Translations under genes and position numbers: made by a program | Notes under the pieces: generated by a model | What the model was told of the DNA's origin: nothing | Seen by the model: only the letters and a program-made list of their open reading frames with translations | Database searches by the model: none | In this document: one piece after another, positions 8,301 to 16,767 of the stretch | How positions within the stretch are numbered: position 1 is the first letter of the stretch | Layout: every line of letters starts with the position of its first letter | From: Cypionkella sp. | GTDB lineage: Bacteria; Pseudomonadota; Alphaproteobacteria; Rhodobacterales; Rhodobacteraceae | DNA: 23,632 nt | Direction: 5' to 3' | NCBI GenBank assembly: GCA_023255415.1 | Contig: JALRIN010000040.1 | Coordinates: forward strand, 252 to 23,883

Positions 8301-10706
8301 ACGGCCCGAGCCTTCGGCGATGCGGGTGGTGACCCGCAACTCAAGCGGGCGGGCGGGATCGTCGATTTGCGGCAGCGGCAGGGCAATCAGAGCTTGGCCC
8401 GTGGCATCGGTTTTCATGCCGCCAAAGCTGTCTTGCACCGGGCTGAACGGGGTATCTTCGCGGCCAAAGATATAGCGCGGCCAAGCGTCTAAACCCTTGG
8501 CTGCGCGCAGCAAAACCTCGCCCTCGATCGCCAGATCAGCGCCCGCAGCCCCAAACAGATATGTCGCGGCAACCGTCATCTCTGGGCTATCACCCAGACG
8601 AATCGCGGCATCGGGCAGGCTCTGGCGGAAATCAATGCGTTCGGGCAGGAAATCTTCGACCAGCACGGTTTTGGATTGCAACGCCGGAGCTTCTAGGTCG
8701 GCGAAAACCACCAGGCTCCATAGCCCACGCGGGGCAGAGCCTGCGACCGGCAACGCAAAGATATGGCCGCCTGCGCCCGCATCTGCCATCTGCGCGCGGC
8801 TGTATTCAACGCCGTCTGGCCTGCGCAAAATCGCGGTCAGCGGAAGACCGACGATCGCATTGGCTGTGCTGTCGCGGGTCAGGGCCGTGGCGTAGATCGT
8901 CTCGCCAGCGCGGTAAGCCCCGCGATCTGTGGTCAGAAACACATCAACCGGCGGCGCAGCCTCGCGCCCCGCAACGCCGCGATCCGAGAGATCGAATTCA
9001 GGATCGGTCAGCGACAAAAATGCGATGTCATCGCCGCCTGCAGTTGCCACGATCAGCGCAGGCGCATGGCCCCCCGTGCCCAGCGCAAGCGCTGCCTCAA
9101 AGCGCGCATAGCCCTGATCGTCGGTCACCGCCGCGCCAAGTACCTCGTTCGCGGCTGACAAAAGCTGAACCGAGACGCCCGGCTTTGCCGCTGCCGTGCC
9201 AAGGCTGCGCACAAAGACATGCAGCCCGTCTGTGCCCGACAAAGTCGTTAGCCCCAGATCCGAGATCACAAACCATTGCCAGCTTGCGGGCACGTCATAG
9301 GGGTCAACCCCCGGCACCGACGCCCGCAGGGCATAAATGCCCGCCACCTGACCCTGCAGCGCTTGGCCAAGCGGCAGGCGGGTGGTGACATCGACGTTCA
9401 CCTCTTGCCGAACCAAGCCGGTGCCGTGCCAGATTTCCGCGCCGATCCTGTCGCTGAAATCCTGTTCCTGATAGCTGTTCATCGGCGCGCTGAAATAGCT
9501 GTCTTGCAGCGCGCGCAGCATGTTGCGATCCGAAATCTTGTAAAGCGCCAGATCCAGCTTTTCGGTGTTGACGGTTTCCACCGGAATCGCCTGATCTTGC
9601 CCGCGCGGCAGCACATAGCCCCGCCCGGCAAAGCGCACGCCGGGTTTGCGGTCGCGGACATAGGCGGTCACCTCGACCGATTTCGCCAGCGCTTGCCCGT
9701 CAGCGGCAGGCAGGCCCGCACGCAGGGTAAAGCTGTTGCGCGATCCAAACAGCACGCCTTCGACACAAAGCTGCTGAGAGCCGTCGCGGGTCACCGTCAG
9801 GCTTTGGTCGGGCAGCTGCACATAGGTCGTGTAATCAACGCCAGATTTCGCCAAAGCCTCTGACAGGGTGACGCAAATCCGTGGCCGCGCGCTGTCAGAT
9901 TGCACCTCGGTTGACAGCATCCGAAACCCGTAAAGCCCGGCCACCCGATCCAAGGCCTTTGCCGTGTCCTCTCGCGGTTGCAGGGTCTGTGCCAATTGCA
10001 GCGCAGGCACGGCCAGACGGCCACGGTCCAAGCCTTCCAAGGCCTCGGCCATGGTCAGCAAAATCGCATGCCGCAAAGCTTTGCTATCGGCGCGCAAATA
10101 GGCGTTTGCGGCGGCGTAATAGGCTTGGGTATTGTAAAAGTTCGTATCGGTTTGCGCCTTTGCGGCCTGCTGGCGCAGATCGGTCGCGTAATCGGCCCAA
10201 GCCTCGGCGCTGTCGGTCAGGCTGACCAAAGTGGCATAATCTGCGACGCTGGCCAAATCCTCTGCCCGCGCGCCATTGACCGGATGCGCGTTGGCCATGG
10301 CCTCGGCCTGCGCGCGGATCTCGGTCATCTCCCAATCTTGCACAAAGCTTAACTCGGCCCGCCGCGCGGCAGCTGCCGCCAAAATCGCCGGTTCGGTGTG
10401 CATCGCATAACCCGACACCGCATTGGCAAAGCCGCTTGGGTCGCCTGCATTGGACTTGGTAAAACACGAGCCATTGCGCTGGTTAAAGGTAAAGGCCTCG
10501 CAAGCGGTGTTGCTGGCACAGGCGCGTTGGCAAGCATCGAGCGTTGTGTCGAAAATCGAGGCAATGTCGCCGCCGGGCAGATCGGTATCCTGGCTGATCA
10601 CAAAGCGGGTTTCGGGGATGAAATCTTGCGCGCGCGCAGGCAGGGGCGCAAGGAAAGTTGCAGAAAAAACCATGCCAATCAAAAGGCATCCAAGGCCAGC
10701 GCGCAT
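5313..10706 (-). CDS. Bacterial alpha-2-macroglobulin with N-terminal PAN-like domain and intact thioester
   Basis: This 1797-residue periplasmic protein belongs to the YfhM-type alpha-2-macroglobulins, which trap attacking proteases by covalent thioester chemistry. A Sec signal peptide ends near ARA-QD (residue 26). A small cysteine-rich domain follows (C59, C63, C69, C81), like a PAN/Apple fold. Then come macroglobulin repeats with the conserved VEDFLPERIDF segment. The thioester motif is GCTEQ, with C1357 and Q1360, followed by an alpha/alpha-toroid-like thioester domain and a C-terminal receptor-like domain. No lipobox cysteine sits at the cleavage site, so unlike E. coli YfhM it is probably soluble. 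I start at the ATG 10704-10706, preceded by AAAGGA at 7 bases; a longer frame to 10742 would spoil the signal peptide. It is translationally coupled to pbpC, the standard partner, which is thought to repair peptidoglycan where A2M guards the envelope. Confidence 0.93.
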   Translation of the reverse strand: MRAGLGCLLIGMVFSATFLAPLPARAQDFIPETRFVISQDTDLPGGDIASIFDTTLDACQRACASNTACEAFTFNQRNGSCFTKSNAGDPSGFANAVSGYAMHTEPAILAAAAARRAELSFVQDWEMTEIRAQAEAMANAHPVNGARAEDLASVADYATLVSLTDSAEAWADYATDLRQQAAKAQTDTNFYNTQAYYAAANAYLRADSKALRHAILLTMAEALEGLDRGRLAVPALQLAQTLQPREDTAKALDRVAGLYGFRMLSTEVQSDSARPRICVTLSEALAKSGVDYTTYVQLPDQSLTVTRDGSQQLCVEGVLFGSRNSFTLRAGLPAADGQALAKSVEVTAYVRDRKPGVRFAGRGYVLPRGQDQAIPVETVNTEKLDLALYKISDRNMLRALQDSYFSAPMNSYQEQDFSDRIGAEIWHGTGLVRQEVNVDVTTRLPLGQALQGQVAGIYALRASVPGVDPYDVPASWQWFVISDLGLTTLSGTDGLHVFVRSLGTAAAKPGVSVQLLSAANEVLGAAVTDDQGYARFEAALALGTGGHAPALIVATAGGDDIAFLSLTDPEFDLSDRGVAGREAAPPVDVFLTTDRGAYRAGETIYATALTRDSTANAIVGLPLTAILRRPDGVEYSRAQMADAGAGGHIFALPVAGSAPRGLWSLVVFADLEAPALQSKTVLVEDFLPERIDFRQSLPDAAIRLGDSPEMTVAATYLFGAAGADLAIEGEVLLRAAKGLDAWPRYIFGREDTPFSPVQDSFGGMKTDATGQALIALPLPQIDDPARPLELRVTTRIAEGSGRPVERSLTRLLAPASDMIGIKPLFDGVVAEASEARFDLIAIGADLTPVPMQITWALTRIETNYQWYQSGGSWNWEPVTSRKRVAEGRADLGDTATPIAAAVDWGEYELVVSAPNGPSSSTRFYAGWYAPADTSDSPDVLEMSLDKPDYASGETAMLRVVPKAAGTALITVLSNHLVAMQTVAVAAGENLIPLPVSADWGAGAYVTVQALRPMDVAAGRNPARALGLTYASIDPGPRALRTTIETAPEADPRGALDVAVKVQGLGAGETGFVTIAAVDQGILNLTAYSPPDPQGHYFGQRKLGVGIRDLYGRLIDGMSGAMGETRSGGDAAAQARLQAPPPTEDLVANFTGPIAVGADGYARASFALPSFNGTVKVMVVAWSNTAIGQANADVLVRDPVVVTASLPRFLQPGDQSRMLLEIIHASGPAGEVGLSVSSDGLTLGAVPDRFDLAQNGKAVFAVPLTARDLGDQTIEVALTTADGKLLRKTLTLPVQNNDPAVARVSRFDLKQGQSLTLDDSIFTGLAADTALASVVAGPLARLNAAGLLAALDRYPYGCTEQITSKALPLLYFDTLAIALHLQGADDLPQRIQGAIADVLTNQASNGAFGLWGPVEEGGDMWLDAYVSDFLSRAKAMGYAVPDRAFRSALDNLRNQVNYAADFDKGGEGLAYALLVLAREGAAAVGDLRYYADVKGDAFATPMAMAQMGAALASYGDQPRADAMFRRAGIALQATTGPETEQIFRADYGTQLRDAAAVLALATEARSQAVDATALTDRIVTAHGLSTQEAVWSLLAAHALVQAPAAGLSLNGTPVSGPLVQRVAQGDPAITLRNDSADTSVTVTSFGVPSEPVPAGGSGYAISRSYYTLEGLPMDLSALQVGDRFVTVLTITPFGRGEARLMVNDPLPAGFEIDNPNLASSAGDALAGLGLETEVAQAQFRQDRFLAAIDRSSAQPFKLGYVLRAISPGVFHLPAATVEDMYRPDLTGRSDAGSVTIAK

Positions 10707-10758
10707 GTCGAAATCCTTTGAAGCAATGCCCAACTGTGACACGGGCGCCCCCGCTCTG

Positions 10759-10768
10759 GCAAGCTTGC
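10759..10768. repeat. Perfect 10-base palindrome in the divergent A2M/kinase region
   Basis: GCAAGCTTGC is a perfect palindrome about 55 bases upstream of the A2M start. It may be an operator, but palindromes of this size are expected by chance in a window of this length. Apart from this and the CtrA-like site, I see no convincing promoter in the gap 10707-10872. Confidence 0.15.
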
Positions 10769-10796
10769 AGGTCGGTTTGCACAGAAATCATCTGCG

Positions 10797-10811
10797 TTAA
10801 TCGACCGTTCA
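10797..10811. promoter_or_regulatory. CtrA-like site (TTAA-N7-TTCA)
   Basis: TTAA (10797-10800), seven bases, then TTCA (10808-10811) matches 7 of 8 positions of the alphaproteobacterial CtrA box TTAA-N7-TTAA. It lies 60-75 bases before the hybrid kinase start and about 90 bases before the A2M start, so it could act on either gene. One mismatch makes a chance match quite possible. Confidence 0.25.
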
Positions 10812-10872
10812 TTTTGTTGCGCGAAAGTGCGGGTCAAGAGTGGCATGTGCCTGCCCCTATTCACAGAAAGTG

Positions 10873-13437
10873 ATGATTGTAACGCCGATGGATTTTGCGG
10901 AACGTTTGGCAAAAGAACGACGCGCGCGGCTGGCAGCAGAACGGCTGCTGCAGCACAAAAGCCGCGAACTTTTTGTGGCCAATGAAAAGCTTGGCCTGCA
11001 TGCGCGCGCTCTGTCTGATCAGATTGTCGAACAGCGTCATGTCGTGGCCAATGCCCTGGGCGAGGCGGAACGGCTCAAGGGCCAGCAAACCCGCTTTGTC
11101 GCCGATCTGGACCGCGCGCATACGGTCGCGGTTATGGCAGAGCGGCGGCTGTGGGACAGCATCAACACCATTTCCGACGGCTTTGCGGTGTTTGACGCCA
11201 GCCAAAAGCTTGTCGCCGCCAATGCAGCCTATCTTGCGCTGTTCAGTGACCCCGAAATCAGGCTTGGCCTGCCTTATCCAGATCTTTTGTGCATCGTGGC
11301 GGAAAACGGCCAGATTGATCTTGGTGGCAAGACCGCTGATGTCTGGATCGCCGATATGCTGGCGCGTTGGGACAGTGATTTGATCGATCCGATCACGCTG
11401 CAAATCCGTCCGGGCACGTGGATTCGCCTGATCGACAAACGCGGGGGCGACGGCGACATGGTCAGCCTCGCGATCAATATCACCGAAGAAATGCGCATTC
11501 TGGCCGCCATAGAGGCTATTCCAGATGGCTTTGTACTTTTTGACAGGGAGGATCGTCTTTTGATCTGCAACCAAAACTACCGCGACATCTATGCAGACTC
11601 GGCTCCTGCCATGGTGCCGGGCACCACCTTTGAAGAGATTTTGCGCTATGGCCTGCAATGCGGCCAATATACCGAGGCAGTTGGCCGTGAAGACGATTGG
11701 CTGGTCGAACGCATGGCCCAGCGCAGCAGTCCCGGAACAGTGATCGAACAGCAACTGGCCAATGGCACATGGGTGCGCGCGCAAGACAAGGCCACGCCAG
11801 ATGGCGGCCGCGTCGGTCTGCGCATCGACATCACGCCGCTAAAAGAACAACAAGCCGCGCTGGAAGCCGCGCGCGTCGCGGCAGAGGCGGCAAGCCGTGC
11901 CAAATCGGCATTTTTGGCGAATATGAGCCACGAGATTCGCACGCCGATGAACGGTGTGGTCGGCATGGCCGAACTGCTGTGCGACACCACCTTATCCGAA
12001 GAACAGCGGCTGTTTGCAGAAACCATCCGCTCTTCGGGCGAGGCTTTGTTGGTGATTATCAATGATATCCTCGATTTCTCGAAGATCGAGGCAGAACGGC
12101 TGACGCTGCATCCAGAACCCTTTGATCTGGAACGCACCATCCACGAAATCAGCATGCTGCTGCAGCCGCGCGCCCGCGAAAAGGGGCTGGATCTGATGAT
12201 TGATTTCGACATGTTCCTGCCGACGCGCTACGTCGGTGATCCGGGCCGTGTGCGCCAGATTTTGACCAATCTGATCGGCAATGCGGTGAAATTCACCGAA
12301 AAAGGCCATGTGCTGATCCGTGTCGTAGGGCTTGAGGGCGAAACCGGTCACCACGAGCTGCACATCACCGTTGAAGACACCGGCGTTGGCATTGCTGCGG
12401 AAAATCTGGCGCATATTTTTGGCGAATTCAACCAAGTGGAAAGCGCCACCAACCGCAAGTTTGAAGGAACCGGCCTTGGCCTTGCCATCACCAAACGCTT
12501 GATCGAGCGGATGAATGGCGAAGTTTGGGTCGATAGCGATCTGGGCAAGGGCTCTTGCTTTGGCTTTCGGCTGTCTTTGCCAATTGCAGAACAGGCAGAA
12601 CTCCAGCGCGGCGCGATTGCGGTGAAAAAGGTGCTGGCGGTGGACGATCAGTTCATCAATCGCACGATTTTGGAACGCCAATTGGTGCCCTGTGGCATTT
12701 CTGTGACCCTGTGCCGCAGCGGGGCCGAGGCTTTGGCGGCACTGGCAAAAGAAAGCTTCGACGTGATCATCACCGATCATGAAATGCCAGAGATGGACGG
12801 TCTGATCCTGACTCAGCGCATCCGCGAGGCGGGGATTGAAACGCCGATCCTGCTGCTTTCCTCTAGCCCTGCCAATGCCCGCGATCTGCCGGGGTCAGCG
12901 ACCTTTGCCGCTTTGCTGCAAAAACCGATCCTGCGCGCCGAACTTTATCGCCAGCTGCAAAACATCTCGATGCCTGCAGCCCAGACGCCTGCGGTGCCAG
13001 CACAATTTGCCACGGCCGAGTTGCGACAAATGCGGGTGCTTGCGGCCGAGGATAATCGCACCAATCAGCTGGTGTTTCAAAAGATGGTGCGCGATGCCGA
13101 TATTGAGCTGGTTTTTGCCAATAACGGCGTCGAAGCTGTGGCGCTGTTCCAAAGCTTTCAGCCCGATATGATCTTTATGGATATCTCGATGCCCGAAATG
13201 GATGGCCGCGAAGCCAGTCTTGCCATTCGCGCGCTAGAGGCGGGCAAAAGCCATGTGCCGATTCTGGCGCTGACAGCCCATGCGATGGACGGCGATTCCG
13301 CCGATATCCTGGCGGCGGGCATCGACCGCTATATGACCAAACCGCTGCGCAAGGGCATGATTGCCGAAACCCTGTCAGAGTTTTGCCCCAACGACGCCCG
13401 CCCGCCTATGCCAAGTGCTGCAGAAAACGCAGCCTAG
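10873..13437 (+). CDS. Cytosolic PAS hybrid histidine kinase with two receiver domains
   Basis: Counting from the ATG at 10873 this is 854 residues. There is no membrane segment, so it should sense a cytosolic signal. It starts with a basic coiled coil (about 1-95), followed by two PAS-like domains (about 100-200 and 210-325, each with a DGF-LFD-type strand). The HisKA domain has the phospho-accepting histidine in SHEIRTPMNG (H353). The HATPase has DPGRVRQILTNLIGNAVKFT, DTGVGIA and GTGLGLAI. Receiver 1 has its phospho-acceptor aspartate in ITDHEMPEMDG (D635) and receiver 2 in FMDISMPEMDG (D770); both keep the acidic pair and the KP lysine. No Hpt domain is present, so a separate phosphotransferase is needed. 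No cognate regulator is next to it. The start is uncertain: ATG 10888 gives the typical MDFAERLAKERRARLAAE beginning, and ATG 10840 is also open. AGAAAG supports 10873 weakly. It ends convergently with yaaA. Confidence 0.9.
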   Translation: MIVTPMDFAERLAKERRARLAAERLLQHKSRELFVANEKLGLHARALSDQIVEQRHVVANALGEAERLKGQQTRFVADLDRAHTVAVMAERRLWDSINTISDGFAVFDASQKLVAANAAYLALFSDPEIRLGLPYPDLLCIVAENGQIDLGGKTADVWIADMLARWDSDLIDPITLQIRPGTWIRLIDKRGGDGDMVSLAINITEEMRILAAIEAIPDGFVLFDREDRLLICNQNYRDIYADSAPAMVPGTTFEEILRYGLQCGQYTEAVGREDDWLVERMAQRSSPGTVIEQQLANGTWVRAQDKATPDGGRVGLRIDITPLKEQQAALEAARVAAEAASRAKSAFLANMSHEIRTPMNGVVGMAELLCDTTLSEEQRLFAETIRSSGEALLVIINDILDFSKIEAERLTLHPEPFDLERTIHEISMLLQPRAREKGLDLMIDFDMFLPTRYVGDPGRVRQILTNLIGNAVKFTEKGHVLIRVVGLEGETGHHELHITVEDTGVGIAAENLAHIFGEFNQVESATNRKFEGTGLGLAITKRLIERMNGEVWVDSDLGKGSCFGFRLSLPIAEQAELQRGAIAVKKVLAVDDQFINRTILERQLVPCGISVTLCRSGAEALAALAKESFDVIITDHEMPEMDGLILTQRIREAGIETPILLLSSSPANARDLPGSATFAALLQKPILRAELYRQLQNISMPAAQTPAVPAQFATAELRQMRVLAAEDNRTNQLVFQKMVRDADIELVFANNGVEAVALFQSFQPDMIFMDISMPEMDGREASLAIRALEAGKSHVPILALTAHAMDGDSADILAAGIDRYMTKPLRKGMIAETLSEFCPNDARPPMPSAAENAA

Positions 13438-14213
13438 GCTGCTTCTGTCTCGACAGCGCTGCGGGTAAAGACCATCCGCAGCGCGTCAGATTGCGCAGCC
13501 TGAAACTGATAGCCGCCCAGATCAAAACCGCGCAGATCGGCGGGGTCTGTCAGATGGTGCAGGCTGATATAGCGCGCCATCGCCCCGCGCGCCTTTTTCG
13601 CCCAAAAGCTGACGATCTTTGCCTCGCCGCCCCGCTCTTCCAAAAATACCGGCGTGATGATCGGCAGGCGCAACTCTTTGGCGTCTACCGCGCCGAAATA
13701 CTCGGTCGAGGCGCAATTTACCAAGGCCTGCGCGCCAACTTCGGCCGCAAGAGCATTCAGCGCCTTGGCGATTTTACTGCCCCAAAAGGCGTAAAGATCG
13801 CGGCCTTTGGGGTTTTCCAAGCGGCTGCCCATTTCCAACCGATAGGGCTGGATCGCATCCATTGGGCGTAACAGCCCGTAAAGCCCGGATAAAATCCGCA
13901 AATGCCGCTGCGCCCAGCGCAGAGCATCGGGCTCTAGGCTGCGGGCCTCTAGCCCGGCATAGGTGTCGCCGTCGAACAAAAAGGCCGCAGGTTGACCAGC
14001 CGCTTTTGGGTCAAAGGTCTGAAAGCGATCATGGTTAAGCTGCGCCAGTTTCTCGGAGATATGCATCAACTTGCCCAGATCTGCCGCTGAAAGCCCACGC
14101 GCGATCTGCGCCAGCTTGGCAGCCTCGGCGGTGAAATCGGGCTGTGTCACGGCCAAAGGGCTGCTTTGGGCGGTCTCATTCAGGCGTTTGGCGGGCGAAA
14201 TCACGGTCAGCAT
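13434..14213 (-). CDS. yaaA: Peroxide stress protein YaaA (UPF0246/DUF328)
   Basis: This 259-residue protein matches YaaA in length and in its hallmark segments: MLTVISPAKRLN at the start, LFDGDTYAGLEA, LRILSGLYGLLRP near residue 115, YRLEMGSRLENPKG, and the CASTEYF segment. E. coli YaaA lowers free intracellular iron during peroxide stress and binds DNA; the exact reaction is unsettled. The protein is cytosolic. AAAAGGAG lies 6 bases before the ATG, a strong ribosome binding site. It is the last gene of a probable leftward unit behind yggT and recQ, 43 bases after recQ. Its TAG stop shares CTAG with the stop of the convergent kinase. Confidence 0.94.
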   Translation of the reverse strand: MLTVISPAKRLNETAQSSPLAVTQPDFTAEAAKLAQIARGLSAADLGKLMHISEKLAQLNHDRFQTFDPKAAGQPAAFLFDGDTYAGLEARSLEPDALRWAQRHLRILSGLYGLLRPMDAIQPYRLEMGSRLENPKGRDLYAFWGSKIAKALNALAAEVGAQALVNCASTEYFGAVDAKELRLPIITPVFLEERGGEAKIVSFWAKKARGAMARYISLHHLTDPADLRGFDLGGYQFQAAQSDALRMVFTRSAVETEAA

Positions 14214-14256
14214 GGCGGCTCCTTTTCAGGATAAATAGTGGGCGGGGCGCAAAGGT

Positions 14257-16302
14257 CTAGGCCTCGCGCAGAACGGCCAAGAAGGCCTCGCCAAAGCGTT
14301 CGATCTTTTGCGGGCCAAGATCGCCAATCCGGTCCAGATCCGACAGGGTCGAAGGGCGGCCTTCGGCAATTTTGCGCAAAGCGCCCTGGCTGAGCGACAG
14401 TGGTTTTCCGGTGCCATCTTCGCCGCGTTGCAGCCGCAGCTGTTCTTGCGACAGCCGGTCAAAAACTTGCCCCGCATCGCGGCCAACCAGCCGTTTGCGC
14501 GCTGGATGCATCGCCCCCGCGCTGGCCCCGGTAATCACTTCCAAAAAGCCGCGACCATAGCTTTCCAGTTTTTTCGCGCCAACTCCGGTGATGCCCATCA
14601 TCTCATCCAGCGAGGCGGGCCGCTTTTCGGCCATCTCGATCAGGGTGCGGTCGGCGAAAATCACATAGGCGGGCACGCCTGCGGCCTCGGCCAAGGCGCG
14701 GCGCTTGGCTTTCAGCGCCGAAAGCAGGCTCATATCCTCTTCGGCGACCATCATTTTAACGGCGACGCGTGGGGTGGCTTTTTCGACGGTATCGCTGCGC
14801 AAAGTGATCGCCGCCTCGCCGCGCAGGATCGGCCGCGCGGCTTCGGTCATCCGCAGCGCGCCAAAGCGGTCGGGGTCGGGCCGCACCAGATCGCGGCCCA
14901 TCATCTGGCGAAACACCGCACCCCAAGCCGGTTTTGACAGCTCGCGGCCAATCGCAAAGGTGGGCAGGCTGTCATGGCCCTTTTCGCGGACTTTGGCTGT
15001 GCTGTTGCCGGTCAGAATATCAATCAAATGGCCCGCGCCGAAATATTCGCCAGTGCGCAGCATCGCCGAAAGCGCCTTGCGCACTGCATCGGTGGCGTCA
15101 AACAGGGCCGCAGGGCGGTCGCACAGATCGCAATTGCCGCAAGGCTCGGAGGCCTCGCCGAAATAGCCCAGCAGCACCTGGCGCCGGCAGGCCACCGCCT
15201 CGGCCAGACCCAAAAGCGCGTTCAGCCGGCCGTGATCGGCGTCTTTGCGTTCCGGAGGCGCAAGGCCTTCGTCGATCTGGGTGCGGCGCAGGCGAATGTC
15301 GTCGGGGCCGTAAAGCGTCAGGGTCTCGGCAGCAGCCCCATCGCGGCCCGCGCGGCCAATTTCCTGATAATAGCCTTCGATCGACTTGGGCAGATCGGCA
15401 TGTGCAACCCAGCGAATATCGGGTTTGTCGATGCCCATGCCAAAGGCCACGGTGGCCACAACGATCAGCCCGTCTTCTTGTTGAAAGCGGATTTCGACGC
15501 GGCGGCGGTCTTCGGCATCCATGCCGCCGTGATAAAAGCAGGCGGCATGCGCGTCGGCGCGCAGGGCCTGTGCCAGCGTCTCGGTTTTCGCCCGCGTGCC
15601 GCAATAGACGATACCCGATTGGCCGCGTCGCGCGCCTGCAAAGCGCAAGATCTGTTCGCGCGGGCCATCTTTGACGGCAAAGGCAAGGTGGATGTTGGGG
15701 CGATCAAAGCCGCGCAGAAAGGTCGCTGGGGCCTCGCCGTCGAACAGGCGGGTGACGATTTCGGCGCGGGTTTCTTCATCTGCCGTGGCGGTAAAGGCCG
15801 CCAAGGGCACGCCCAAGCTGCGCCGCAGCGCGCCGATGCGCAGATAATCTGGCCGGAAATCATGGCCCCATTGGCTGACGCAATGCGCCTCGTCGACCGC
15901 GATCAAGGTGCAGTTGATCCGCCGCAGCATCGGCACGGTTTGTGCCGAGGCCAGCCGTTCTGGCGCCATATACAACAGCTTGAGCGCGCCCGCATCCAGC
16001 TTGGCGAAGACCTCTTCGGTTTCTTCTTCGGTATTGCCCGAGGTCAGCGCGCCAGCCTCGACGCCGGCTTCGCGCAGCGCGCGCACCTGATCGCGCATCA
16101 GCGCAATCAAGGGCGAGATCACCACCGTCACCCCGTCGCGGCACAGGGCTGGCAGCTGAAAACACAGCGACTTTCCGCCCCCCGTTGGCATGATCGCCAG
16201 CGTGTTGCGCCCAGCCATCACCGCATCGACAATCTCTTCCTGACCTTGCCGAAACCCGGAAAAGCCAAAGACAGTTTGCAGCAATGCGGTGGGTTCAGGC
16301 AT
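14257..16302 (-). CDS. recQ: ATP-dependent DNA helicase RecQ with two HRDC domains
   Basis: This 681-residue superfamily 2 helicase unwinds DNA 3' to 5' in recombinational repair and fork restart. The Walker A motif is MPTGGGKS (K44), Walker B is DEAH (137-140) followed by CVSQWGHDFRPDY, the RecQ aromatic-rich loop, and motif VI is in YYQEIGRAGRDG (311-322). The RQC zinc site has C372, C388, C391 and C394. Two HRDC domains follow: a complete one at about 525-592 and a second at about 612-681. Many RecQ proteins, including the E. coli enzyme at about 610 residues, have only one, so this protein is longer. The ATG start has only a weak GAGTAAGA element upstream. It lies 42 bases after yggT, so cotranscription is likely. 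Confidence 0.96.
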   Translation of the reverse strand: MPEPTALLQTVFGFSGFRQGQEEIVDAVMAGRNTLAIMPTGGGKSLCFQLPALCRDGVTVVISPLIALMRDQVRALREAGVEAGALTSGNTEEETEEVFAKLDAGALKLLYMAPERLASAQTVPMLRRINCTLIAVDEAHCVSQWGHDFRPDYLRIGALRRSLGVPLAAFTATADEETRAEIVTRLFDGEAPATFLRGFDRPNIHLAFAVKDGPREQILRFAGARRGQSGIVYCGTRAKTETLAQALRADAHAACFYHGGMDAEDRRRVEIRFQQEDGLIVVATVAFGMGIDKPDIRWVAHADLPKSIEGYYQEIGRAGRDGAAAETLTLYGPDDIRLRRTQIDEGLAPPERKDADHGRLNALLGLAEAVACRRQVLLGYFGEASEPCGNCDLCDRPAALFDATDAVRKALSAMLRTGEYFGAGHLIDILTGNSTAKVREKGHDSLPTFAIGRELSKPAWGAVFRQMMGRDLVRPDPDRFGALRMTEAARPILRGEAAITLRSDTVEKATPRVAVKMMVAEEDMSLLSALKAKRRALAEAAGVPAYVIFADRTLIEMAEKRPASLDEMMGITGVGAKKLESYGRGFLEVITGASAGAMHPARKRLVGRDAGQVFDRLSQEQLRLQRGEDGTGKPLSLSQGALRKIAEGRPSTLSDLDRIGDLGPQKIERFGEAFLAVLREA

Positions 16303-16344
16303 TCTTACTCAATTCGCAATCAGGCACAGGGGGGCAGTGGCGGC

Positions 16345-16632
16345 TTAATAAAACGCCATCTGATTGTGCGGCAGCAGTTGCTGTAGCACCATGATGCCGA
16401 TCAGCACCACCAGCGGCGAAAAATCCACCCCTGACATCGAGGGCAGCATCCGGCGGATTGGCGCATAGACCGGTTCCAGAATCCGGCCCAAGAACGACCA
16501 GAGCTGGTATACCAGCGGCTGACGAATGTTCAGCACCTGAAAATTGATCAGCCAGCTCATTAAGGCCTGCGCCAGAACGATCCATTGCGCGATCAGCAAG
16601 GCATTCCAAATTAGCGTGAAGATTAAGGGCAT
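16345..16632 (-). CDS. yggT: YggT family integral membrane protein
   Basis: This 95-residue protein has two hydrophobic segments (about 4-28 and 72-88) around a polar loop with PVYAPIRRMLPSMSGVDFSPLVVLI, the YggT signature in which the PIRR and DFSP elements are most conserved. YggT/YlmG proteins sit in the inner membrane; plastid and cyanobacterial relatives affect division and thylakoid or nucleoid organisation, but the molecular role in proteobacteria is not settled. The start at ATG 16630-16632 is preceded by GGAG at 8 bases. A much longer frame upstream, reaching 17376, crosses the opposite-strand thioesterase gene and is not real. It is the first gene of the probable yggT-recQ-yaaA unit. 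Confidence 0.92.
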   Translation of the reverse strand: MPLIFTLIWNALLIAQWIVLAQALMSWLINFQVLNIRQPLVYQLWSFLGRILEPVYAPIRRMLPSMSGVDFSPLVVLIGIMVLQQLLPHNQMAFY

Positions 16633-16767
16633 CGAAAGGCTCCAACCACTACAGATGGTGCCAGAGGTAACGCCAGCCCCCCGAAAGGGCAATGCTTTCC
16701 GTCGCGTTTTACTTGACCTGCGGGGGGTCTGCGGGCAGGGATGGGGCCAAAGCACAGGGGATTTGCG

